Assembly (NCBI GenBank): GCA_049999725.1
Contig: JBNGIS010038673.1
Coordinates: 1 to 35,994, forward strand
From: Haplomitrium mnioides
Taxonomy: Eukaryota > Marchantiophyta > Haplomitriopsida > Calobryales
Length of the DNA stretch: 35,994 nucleotides
Reading direction: 5' to 3'
The position numbers were made by a program, and so were the translations under genes. Shown one piece after another: positions 11,581 through 21,366 of this stretch. The notes under the pieces were generated by a model. It searched no databases, was not told the origin of the DNA, and saw only the letters and a list, made by a program, of their open reading frames with translations. Within the stretch, counting starts at the first letter, position 1, and the number at the start of each line of letters is the position of its first letter.

Positions 11581-13516
11581 AATATTGTCTCATGGCATGC
11601 ATGCTCTTTCTATATGAAAGCTACAAGTTTGTATTCAATGGATGTCCATGGTGTTAGTCTCATCTCATGGCATGCATGCTCTTTCTATATCAAAGTTTCA
11701 AGTTTTCATTCAATGAGTATCAATGGTGTTAATCTCATCTCATGCCATGCATGTTCTTTCTATACTAAAGTTCCAAGCTTGCATCCAATATGTATCTATG
11801 TTGTTAATCTCATCTCCTTGTATGTATGTCTTTTTTACATCAATGTTCCAAGATGGCATTCAAAAAGTATCTATGGTGTTAGTTTTGTCTCATTGCATGC
11901 ATGGTCTTTCTATATGAAAGTTACAAGTTTGCATTATCTATGTGTCTATGGTGTCAATCTCATCTCTTAGCATGCTTTTCTTTCTAGGTTTAAGTTCATA
12001 GTTTGCCGTCAATGTGTATATATGGTGTCAATCTCATCTCGTGGCATGTATGCTCTTTAGATATCAAAGTCACAAGTTTGCATTTAATGTGTATCCATGG
12101 TGTTAATCTCATCTCATAGTATACATGCTCTTTGTATATAAAAGTTTCAAGTTTTAATTCAGTATGTGTCTATGGTGTTGATTGCATCTCATACCATGCA
12201 TGTTGTTTCTATATCAAAGTTGCTAGTTTGATTTCAATGTGTATCTATGGTGTTAATCCCATCTTATGTTGTGCAAGCTCTTTCTAGATCAAAGTTTTAA
12301 GTTTGCATACAATGTACATCCATGATGTTAATCTCATCTTTTGGCATGCATGCTCTTTCTATATCACAGTTTCAAGTTTTCATTCAATGTATATCTATGG
12401 TGTTAATCCAATTTCATGATATGCATGCTCTTTCTATATGAAAGTTTCAAGTTTGCATAGAATGTGTATCTATGATGTTAATCTTAATTCATGGCATACA
12501 TGCTCTTTCTATATCAAAGTTTCAAGTTTGCATACAATGTGTATCTATGGTGTTAGTCTCATCTTTTGGTATGTATGTTCTTTCTCAATCAAAGTTTCAA
12601 AATTGCAATCAATATGTATCTATTTTATTAATCTCATCTCATAGCATGCATGGTCTTTCTACATCAAAGCTATAAGTTTTCATTCAATGTGTGTCTATGG
12701 TGTCAATCTCATCTCATGGCATGCATGCTTTTTCTATATCAAAGTTTCAAGTTTACATTCAATATGTATCTATGGTGTTAATCTCATCTCATAGCATGTA
12801 TACTCTTTATATATCAATATTCAAAAATTGCATTTAGTATGTATCTATTTTGTTAATCTCATGTTATGGCACACATGCCTTTCTATATAAAAGTTGGATA
12901 TTTGCATTCAATAAGTCTATATGGTGTTAATCTCATCTCATGGCATGCATAGTCTTTCTACATAGAAGCTACAAGTTTTCCTTCAATGTGTATCTATGGT
13001 GTAAATCTCATCTCATTGCATATATCATCTCTATATATTAAAGGTTCAAATTTACATTCAAGGAGTATTTATGGTGTTAATTTGATCTCATGGCATTATT
13101 CTCTGTCTTAATTAAAGTTCGAAGTTTGCATTCAATGTATATTATATGGTGTCAATCTCATCTCATAGCATACATACTCTTTCTATATCAAAATTTCTTG
13201 TTTGCATTTAATGTGTATCTATGGTCTTAATCTCATCTTTCAACATGCATACTCTTTGTTTAGCAAAGTTTCAGGTTTGCATCCAGTATGTATCTATGGT
13301 GTTAATCTCATCTCATGGCATGCATGGTCTATCCATATCAAAGTTTTGAATTTGCCTTCAATGTGTATCTATGGTGTCAATCTTATCTCATGGCATGCAT
13401 GTTTTTTCTAAATCAAAGTTTCAAGTTTTCATTGAGTGTGTATCTATGGTGTCAACCTAATCTCATGGCATATATGCTTTTTCTATATCAAAGTTTAAAG
13501 TTGGTATACAATAAGT
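11581..13516. repeat. Satellite block 2, about 75 bp unit, about 26 copies
   Basis: Continues block 1 on the right of the chromovirus. Copies vary mainly by point changes. The phrase atctcatctcatggcatgca is nearly invariant, and ggcatgcatgc gives each unit a CATGCATG palindrome. Because 75 is 25 codons, long open frames with a repeating motif of the form ISWHACSFYIKVSSLHS appear. These are repeat artefacts. The block ends at the copia 5' LTR. Confidence 0.92.
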
Positions 13517-13629
13517 ACCATATATATAACCCTATATCAAGAGTTGTACTCATTCGTTCACTCATTCATTCAACACTACTCTCGCTCTCGGAAGCTCTCG
13601 TGTGTATGTGCGGTGTTCATGCGATAACA
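13507..13629 (+). mobile_element. Copia 5' LTR
   Basis: Positions 13517-13629 match 21169-21281 without gaps, sharing atatatataaccctatatca and agctctcgtgtgtatgtg. The first ten bases (13507-13516) agree poorly with tgttataggg of the 3' LTR and may instead be satellite, so the 5' end is eroded or the boundary lies at 13517. It contains a TATATATAA promoter-like run. Confidence 0.85.
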
Positions 13630-13647
13630 CATTATCAGCACGAAAGG
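13630..13647 (+). promoter_or_regulatory. Copia primer-binding region
   Basis: Directly after the LTR end ataaca comes cattatcagcacgaaagg. Many plant copia elements carry a closely similar ttatcagcacga at this place. It is not the usual tggtatcagagc of initiator tRNA-Met, so the primer is uncertain. Confidence 0.5.
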
Positions 13648-15480
13648 ACTCTATTTTTTTTCTCTTCAGCTCTTGCATGTGCTCTACCTGCACCAACACC
13701 TGAGAGAACACCAGCGTTCACCCTTTTTCTTGCCTGTGCGCGAGAAACTCTTTTTTGTCCTCCCGTCCAATTTTTTTTCCCCGCACGGAATGCTTTAACA
13801 ATGTCGCCTTGCAATGTTTTTCCTTTTCCCCTCACTTGAGTGTTCTATCTATTTCTTTCTTTCCTAAAAGATCACCATATTTTTTTTCCCTCACGACCAC
13901 CATATGGGCTAGGGCTCCTTTGTTTTGCTTGCGGCTTGCTCCTTCATTCTGCTTGCGGCTCGTTCCTTCGTTCTACTTGCGACTTGCTCCTTCGTTCTGC
14001 TCGTGATTCGATCTTTGCTTCTGCTCGTAGCCCGCTCTTTGCTTCTGCTCGCGGTTCTCCTTGATCATACCCAAAGGCGTGTCTCTCTATTGTTGTTCGC
14101 AACTCATCTTTTGTCGACTCACAGACTCATGCATTTCTGCTCGAAATTGTTTTTCTCTTCAATCAAGCAGACTCTTCACCAATGAGGCCTTGGGCACTGC
14201 TTGCTCCTGGTGGACAACAACTCTATTTGTACTCATCTTACCTGGAGGACTACATTTTTTTTCTATTCGACAACTCATTTGGGTGACAGCCTGCGACTAC
14301 TCGACTGGAGATTTTTTTTCTCCTACTCTGGTTCACCTTTAACAACCTTACTCCCATCCACGGTTTCATTAATCACCCTCTCTTTTTCCCTTCCTTATTG
14401 GTTGTTCTTCATCTCCTCGACAATACCTGAGCAACTTGGCTCATGTTTTGTTGATTCACCGACCCTGGGTATGCTCAAAAGCTAACATGCATTGCTAACT
14501 TCTATGTTTACAACTCAAGAATGTATCTCTTCACCATTTCTTTGTGACATCAGAGATTCATGGACCCCTTTTTTTTTATCTTACCTTCATAGAACTGATC
14601 TCACATTTTGGTATTAGCTTGCTTCGTTTCTGAACAAGTCCTTTTGCTACCACCGAAGTGAGCACATTCAAGCAAGGGAACAGTGAGATACAAGCTACAC
14701 AAACCTGTGCACAAGTTCAACTCGCATGTTTATCCAGCATTGAAGACCCAAGCAACTACACAGAGACTACATCAACACTCAACGAAAGAGCGACACTACA
14801 TCTTGTCACTTCCAGCTCTTTCACTCTGTTCTTCACCACTTCCTAGTTCAACTTTCTAAACCTATCCCATTGATTATATTCTCGTTATTTCTTTTTACTA
14901 CTGAATGATCTCATTCCCCACGAGGTATACTATTGTTGATTCTGGATCACATCCTATTACAAGAGAATCATACTAACTTGAACACTGACCCTACCACCTC
15001 TTGAGATCAACCTTTCTCTGCACAACCTATGACGGCTCTATTCTTTTTACAATACCTGATTTGTAGAAAGGCACTATGACGATAGGAGGCTAAGTTCGGT
15101 TTAACTCAAGGCAGACCAACAAGGCAGATCTAGGGGATACGATATTGGCACATCAGAAGACATAGACGATAATTTCTAGGGCAGTTTCTCCATTCATTAG
15201 CAACATTTCATTCTTTCATTTCAGCTATCGGTGTTTCTACCAACCGTCTCGCAGCTAGTTCAGTTATTTCTTGTCTCATTTCACTTATTTGATTTTTCCA
15301 CTTAAGGCAGAAAACATAAACAGGTACTAGGGTCCGTGATCGACTAGACTTTGGTCCATCACACATCTGTACACAGTACATAACATTGCAGCCCTGACCC
15401 AGCAGCTGCACTCGCCATAACTCCTGGTTTATCTACCTATTTCACAGGTACTCCCAGCATAACAGAAAATAAATCAAAAA
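13648..15480 (+). other. Copia leader, about 1.85 kb, no gene seen
   Basis: Pyrimidine-rich sequence between PBS and gag with a 24 bp minisatellite near its start. Short open frames here (for example 13840-14064 and 14658-14846) have no recognisable domain. The leader is far longer than I would expect for a short-LTR copia element. Possible explanations are an inserted foreign piece or an extended untranslated leader. Confidence 0.6.
13925..14060 (+). repeat. 24 bp minisatellite in copia leader
   Basis: About five to six copies of a 24 bp unit of the type tgctcgcggctcgctccttc plus four bases, with substitutions. In one frame it gives eight-residue repeats (ACGLLLHS, ACGSFLRS, TCDLLLRS, ARSPLFAS), but there is no sign that this is translated. 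Confidence 0.85.
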
Positions 15481-16800
15481 TTGACATATATTGAATCCCT
15501 GAAATTTCAAGCCCTAAAACTGGATGGCTCTAATTATTGTTCATGGTCACTTGACATCATGACGTACTTGATATCCAAAGCTTTCCGCAACATCATCAAC
15601 TCAGATGACAATGTCACCTTGTGTGACGCAGCCTGGGCACTAACCCTACTTAGACATCATATGGTCAAACCCCTCATGCTTCAATAGCTCAATTTTCACA
15701 ACCCTCATCTACTATGAGAAGAGCTCAAACTCAAATTTGACCATCTGACGACGACATTGCTCCAAGCAGCGAGACACGATTGGATCAACCTACGAGTTCA
15801 GGACCACACGTCCATTACAAATTACAACAGTGAATTATTTTGCATAGTCTCACAACTAGCAATCTGCGGCCACCCAGTGACCGACGAGGAACAGATAGAG
15901 AAAACTCTATCTACATTCCATGTGAGAAATCTCATCTTGGCATCTCAATATCGCAACATGCGATTCACTCGGTATTCCAAACTCATAGCATACATGCTAC
16001 TTGCTGGAATGCACCAACTACTACTAATAGAAAATGCAAAGAAGTGACCCCCAGGGTCAACCGCACCTCATCTGAACCCTGAATCACATTTTGTAGGCTC
16101 CAGCCTTTACCCTTGCTCTAGGAACAAGCAATTCTCCAAAGGCAGAGGAAGAAGTAACCTCAGATTCAGGGGGAGCGTAAGCCAGCCTACCAACATTCAA
16201 CCTCCCCATGCAAACCATCGGGATATAAATCCCAACTGTCGCATCCCGACGACACCAGAATATGTACCCCAACGCACATGGCACAACAGAGGTGGCAAGC
16301 AATCATATAGAGGATGACGAAATACATCCGACCTGTGCCAACAACTAACTACATGCAATATGTGTGGCACACGTGGCCACACCCAACACACATGCAAAGT
16401 GCCAGCACACCTAGCGCGCCTATACCAACAAAGCACCAAACCTCACACTCATGAGGTACATGGCAACTTACTGGAAATGACAAATAACAATGAGTATCCA
16501 CAATACAATGTACATCCTGAAAGTCACATGACTCAACTAGCACTGTCTGACAAGAAACATGGATCTGAGATAACATGCATTGTAGATAGCGGATCCTCGC
16601 ATACTATTTTGCAAGACCGCAAATATTTCTCATCTATCACCCCTTCTTCTAGGCCAATGACTACTATTATAGGCCACAATCAAATTGAAGAAGGACATGG
16701 TCCAGCAACCATCATTTTTCCAAATGGAACAAGATTGGATATCAACTCAACAATTTATGCACATGCAGCAACCAGAAATCTCATCAGTTTCTGAGATATC
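15481..16800 (+). pseudogene. Copia gag and aspartic protease, broken
   Basis: Gag starts near 15484 in ESLKFQALKLDGSNYCSW, the usual copia N-terminal pattern (leucine-D-G-x-N-Y-x-x-W). No Met codon is preserved at the expected start. A CCHC zinc knuckle, CNMCGTRGHTQHTC, lies at 16354-16395. The protease follows with CIVDSGSSHTI at 16576-16608, where D-S-G is the catalytic triad of this family. Stops are at about 15685 and 16045, plus small frameshifts. The frame from 16360 to 16794 is open across the knuckle and protease. Gag packages the RNA; the protease cuts the polyprotein. Confidence 0.9.
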
Positions 16801-18169
16801 AGACAAAACAACTTTCACATTCAAACAAGATTATTTCAGGACAAAGAAGTCCTCCACATCCTGACTCAAACTGTAGCAGGCTTTGACATACAAGAATCTT
16901 TCCCCTATCACCATCGGGATTATACACCACAAAAATACTCATATCATGCCTCTATCAAAACGGTATCTACAACCATTACAAGGCATAACCGCCTTGGACA
17001 TCCATGCCGTGATATGTTCTACCGTATTAAGAAGGACAACAAAGGCATACCAGAAAATATGCACCCACTCCCACTGCAAACTCCATGCTTGGCATGCGCA
17101 TAAGGCAAACTGAAAATTGCACCTTCTCATGACAAGACAACAATCTCGATCCCCCGATTTCTCGAGCGGATCCACGTTGATGTTTGTGGACCTATACATC
17201 CACCCTCGGGACCATTCATATACTTTCTCATCACCATCGGTGCATCATCCAAATGGTCAGAAGTATCCCTTGTTACAACCAAAAACATGGTCTTCTTGAA
17301 ACTTTTGTCCCAAATTCTGAAACTCTTAGCGCAATTCCATGATTACCCAATCAGAAACCTGAGAGTGGACAACGCTGGAGAATTCTCCTCACAGAACTTT
17401 GATGACTTCTGCACATCTGCCGGTATAGACATACAATACTCAGTACCATATGTACATTTCCAAATGGCATTGCAGAATTGGCTATAAAGAGAATCCAACT
17501 CATAGCTAGACCATTACCTTCTAAACTCAAATCTCCCCACCGCTGCTTGGGGACATGCGGTCATGCATGCATCAACTCTATTGTGCTATAGACCATATAC
17601 ATTCAACAAGAATTCCTCGCACCAGCTTATAGCAGGAATTCCAATAGATTTATGGCATCTACGCACATTTGGCTGCTTGGTCCTCGTCCCAATTTTAGAA
17701 CCACATCAAACAAAAATGGGACCACAATGTCGAAAAGGCATATACATTGGTTTTGAAAACTCCCTCCATCAATCAATACCTTGAACCCTCAACATCTGAT
17801 GTGTTTAAGTCTCGATTCATAGACTGTTAATTCTTTGAAGAATCCTTTCTACATCTGACACAAGAGGACAAGGCCATACGACCAAAATCTGAGGATAATT
17901 TAAGATAGCACTAACATTTGCCACTGGATTTTGATCAACAAAATGGACATTCAGATGCTGAAGTCAGAAGACTCCTCAATTTACATGAGATATTGGTTAA
18001 AATACATGATGCATTTAACAATGCCTCTAGCATCACAAAATCGCACATAGAAGCTGCAAATGCTCCAGTGAGACTCTAGAAAATTGATACATCCACCATT
18101 GATATACAGCCCAAGGCAAAATAGAGCAGACGTATCGACTCAAAGAATAAGCCTAGATCATCGACAACA
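16801..18169 (+). pseudogene. Copia integrase, broken, with degenerate linker to RT
   Basis: The GAG-pre-integrase zinc-binding region shows RHNRLGHPCRDMFYRI (about 16981) and CLACA (17086-17100). The core has IHVDVCGP (first catalytic Asp, about 17172), RVDNAGEF (second Asp, about 17365), and the Glu-bearing stretch NGIAELAIKRIQ in a neighbouring frame near 17464-17500, so a frameshift separates the triad. HLRTFGCLVLVP (about 17656) and CRKGIYIGFEN (about 17731) are standard copia landmarks after the core. Positions 17790-18169 are the integrase-RT linker, heavily decayed. Confidence 0.88.
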
Positions 18170-18355
18170 ATGAACATTGCTATAGAAAACAATGAAATAA
18201 CAATTGATTATTCCCATACCGGTCAAATATGGGACAGATTCCAGACCACTATGGATGATTCATTCGCATTCTTGATATCACAATCAGTGGACAACGATAC
18301 ACCTGATCCTTTATCTGTAAGAGAAGCACAATCAAGATCTAATTGGCCCCAATGG

Positions 18356-20637
18356 GAAAAGGCAATTACTTCGAAACTTGACTCTCTCATAAAGCGACAA
18401 GTTTTTGGTTCCATTTGTCTGCACCCCATGATGTGCATTTAACAGACTACAGATTCATTTTTGTCCACAAATATAATCAAAAAGGTGATGTCACAAGATA
18501 CAAGGCCAGATTAGTAGCCAAAGGATACACTCAAATTCCTGGACGTGACTATGATCTCACACACTCACCTGTCATGGACACTATTACTTACAGATACATG
18601 ATGGCCTTCGCTATCCAACATCATCTAACTATGCATATAATGGACGTCATCATTGCTTACTTATATGGTACCCTAGATACCCAGATTTTTATGAAGTCAC
18701 CCCCCGAGCTTATATCAAGAATGACATTTCACATTCAGAAGGAGAACAACCAAAGTGCATATGGACATGTAGTCCCAAATGGCCCAAATTCTGAGATTAG
18801 ACCTTTTGTCTCTCATGGCCCAAATCCTGAGATTGGACCTTTTGTCCCTCATGACATGCACTATAAACATGGACCTTTAGTCCACAGAGGCACAATGATT
18901 CAAAATAGACCTTTTGTCCACAAAGACCTCAATCTAGGAAAAGGACATTTTGTCCTCATTGGCCAACAAATGAAAGGACCTTCTGTCCGCAAAAGCCACT
19001 GCCAATCGAGAAAGGACCTTTAGTCCTCACATCTAAAAGACGATGCCAAATGATGGAAACTAAGTTGAGCAAGCAACAAATTAATGGACCTTTAGTCCAG
19101 CCACCGCACTCGCTGAGCAAGCAGCAAATTACTGGACCGTTAGTGCAGCCAGCACACTCGATGAGCAAGCAGCAAATTAATGAACCTTTAGTCTAGCCAG
19201 CACACTCGCTGAGCAAACAACAAATTAATGGACCTTTAGTCCAGCCAGCGCATCCGCTAAGCACGCAGCACTCCAAAGGACCTTTAGTCCAGCCAACCAA
19301 TTTGCTGAGCAAACAAAGCTGCAGAGGACCTTTAGTCCCACATATATACAAGCTTCAAAGTGAACCTTTAGTCCCCCATCATCAAAGTATTCCACATGAC
19401 AATGTGAAGTTGGAAAATCATTCTATAAATGCATTTGGATCACATATAAATCAACCAGGCACACAAATGGCAGTCCAAGTCCTGAGATCGATATATGGAC
19501 TCAAACAGAGTGGCAGAAATTGGTACTAAAGATTCAAATAAAAAATGATGACACTAAATTTTACAAATGATGACATTGATCCATGCCTGTTTATGAAGCA
19601 CCAAGGCTCTGAATATGTCGTAGTTGCACTTTATGTAGACGACATAAACATTTTTGGCACAAAAGCTTTAGCTACCAATACTATCGCCAAATTGAAGGAA
19701 ATATTTGAAATGCGAGACATTGGAGAACTTGATCTTCGTCTCGGAATCCAGTTTGAGCATATGCCCAATGGTATTCTGATCCATCAGTCCACATATATGG
19801 CCAAGATTCTCAAGCAGTTCAATATGGACAATGCTCATCCAACGAGCACCCCAATGGAATTGAGATCTTTGGACCCAACAAAGGACATGTTCGGAAAACG
19901 CAAAGAACATGAACCAATTCTGGGATCAAGAAAACCATACCTGTCGGTAATAGAAGCACTCATGTACCTTGCAAATTAGACCAGACCTGATATATCTTTT
20001 GCAATAAATATGCTAGCAAGGCACATCTCCCAGCCCACCATTCGTCACTGAAATAGGTTCAAACACATTTTCAGATACCTGAAAGGTACAAAAGATATGG
20101 GACTCTTTTTCCCTAAAAATGCATCAAATGAGATTGTCGACTATGCCGACGTTTGGATATCTATCTGATCCTAATAACGCAAAGTCTCAAACATGATATG
20201 TTTTCCTTAAAGGAAACACTACTATCTCATGGAAGAGCACCAAACAAACTATTACTACTACCTCGACCAATCATGTAGAGATTATTGCCCTTTATGAGGC
20301 TAGTAGAGAAGCTATACGCCTTAGACAACTTATTGACCATATTAACATCAATATGAGCCAACCCATACTTGATTCCCCTACTGTAATATATGAGGATAAA
20401 CGACCATGTATTGACCAGATTGCTCAAGGCTTTATTAAGGGTGACAGAATCAAACATATTGCTCCCAAATTCTTTTACACCCATGAGTAACATGGTGATA
20501 AAATCCATGTCCAATGGATAGAAAGCAAAGATAACAGAGCAGATATCTTCACCAAACCACTTCCACCCGCCCTGCACATTGCACATACTAAGGGGCTTGG
20601 TTTGAGAAGACTCTTTGTACTACATCAAAACAATATA
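18356..20637 (+). pseudogene. Copia reverse transcriptase and RNase H, broken, with repeat insert
   Basis: The RT N-terminal half carries RYKARLVAKGYTQIPGRDYD (about 18500) and AYLYGTLDTQIFMKSPPE (about 18657-18710). It is then interrupted by the repeat block at 18756-19400. It resumes with LRSIYGLKQSGRNWY (about 19482-19526), the active site LYVDD at 19629-19643, and a long intact stretch to 19978. RNase H and the C-terminus follow with ISWKSTKQ (about 20225), FFYTHE (about 20471) and IFTKPLPP (about 20548). Stops are fewer here than in the chromovirus. The gap between the two RT halves is normally a few tens of residues in copia elements. Confidence 0.9.
18756..19400 (+). repeat. Degenerate tandem repeat inside copia RT
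   Basis: About 15 copies of a core of the type ggacctttagtcc, spaced 36-72 bases apart. Each core is a small inverted repeat, GGAC-N5-GTCC. The second half (19050-19300) has 48-60 bp units, also carrying gagcaagcagcaaattaatg. Read as protein, the cores give G-P-(L/F)-V motifs followed by Q/P-H, for example GPLVQPAHSLSKQQ. The flanking RT motifs lie on either side. Confidence 0.85.
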
Positions 20638-21149
20638 CAATAACTGCTTGAATATATATATACATTTATTTCCACCCCTCTTTGACCTTTAGTCATGAAG
20701 ATCAAGGATTGCAAAGATGATTATTTATTTTGAAGCAAGTGCCTAATCTTATCTGAATGTAATACATGTAATATCATGAGCATATTATATCAGAAGCTGA
20801 CATTACTTCTCAGCTTTTGAGGCTGACATCATTTTTCAGATAGATCTTCATGACACAAAGAGAGGACCAACAACAACAACAGTGAAGACGCAACAACACC
20901 ACACGACAACATGATGCCACTGCCATACTCTTGAAGCAGAAATTTTGACAAATCTTTCTTGACATTATGATTATTTACGCACACTCCATACTTAACCTAA
21001 TCCATCTATAAATATATGGTGGCACTCTTTCCCTCATAAGAAAGCGAGAGGGTTTTAATAAGACCACACATACATATGATTTGGATCTAAAATTCCATGG
21101 ATATATAGTCATTTTTAAATGTGGCTGATTATTAGTAGAAGAATCAACC
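20638..21149 (+). other. Copia 3' untranslated region
   Basis: AT-rich sequence between the end of RNase H and the polypurine tract, with no open frame of note. It contains tttgacctttagtcatg (20683-20699), which resembles the repeat core found inside the RT. Confidence 0.6.
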
Positions 21150-21158
21150 AAGGGGGAG
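21150..21158 (+). promoter_or_regulatory. Copia polypurine tract
   Basis: The sequence aagggggag lies immediately before the TGTTATAGGG start of the 3' LTR, the site where plus-strand synthesis is primed. Confidence 0.88.
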
Positions 21159-21281
21159 TGTTATAGGGACCATATATATAACCCTATATCAAGAGCTGTA
21201 CTCATTCACTCACTCATTCATTTGACACTACTCTCGCTCTCATAAGCTCTCGTGTGTATGTGTGGTGCTAATACGATAACA
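21159..21281 (+). mobile_element. Copia 3' LTR
   Basis: It is 123 bp long, begins tgttataggg and ends gataaca, with short TGTTA/TAACA inverted ends. The remaining 113 bases pair without gaps with the 5' LTR and show a modest number of substitutions, so the insertion is old but recognisable. Satellite sequence resumes at 21282. Confidence 0.92.
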
Positions 21282-21306
21282 TGTATTGTGTTAATCCAAT
21301 CTCATA
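21282..21306. repeat. Satellite stub right of the copia element
   Basis: The run tgtattgtgttaatccaatc followed by tcatag matches the 75 bp unit with a small deletion, showing that copia landed inside the array. Confidence 0.75.
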
Positions 21307-21309
21307 GTG

Positions 21310-21366
21310 CTGAAAGATTTGTGGAAGAGATTTTGCTCCTGAAAGATTTGTGGAAGAGATTTTGCT
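21310..21366. repeat. 29 bp tandem duplication
   Basis: The unit ctgaaagatttgtggaagag plus attttgctc appears twice in tandem, right at the end of the satellite stub. Confidence 0.9.

Larger units (their letters stand above)
13507..21281 (+). mobile_element. Ty1/copia element, Ale/Retrofit-like, full length but dead
   Basis: The two LTRs are about 123 bp each. Between them lie a PBS-like site, a long leader, gag-protease-integrase-RT-RNase H in copia order, and a polypurine tract. It is inserted in the 75 bp satellite, which continues immediately after 21281. The very short LTRs and the RNase H terminus with FFYTHE and IFTKPLP are typical of the Ale/Retrofit group. All coding parts contain stops or frameshifts. 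Two features are unusual: a leader of about 1.85 kb and a repetitive insert inside the RT. Confidence 0.9.

Noticed and set aside
11476-11970. 164-codon open frame with a repeating ISWHACSFYIKVSS motif
   Set aside because: It lies in the satellite; the 75 bp period is 25 codons, so frames stay open by repetition. Similar frames occur at 12438-12675 and 13202-13411.
6841-13516. CRISPR-like regular repeats
   Set aside because: The units are contiguous with no unique spacers, and the context is plant retrotransposon DNA.
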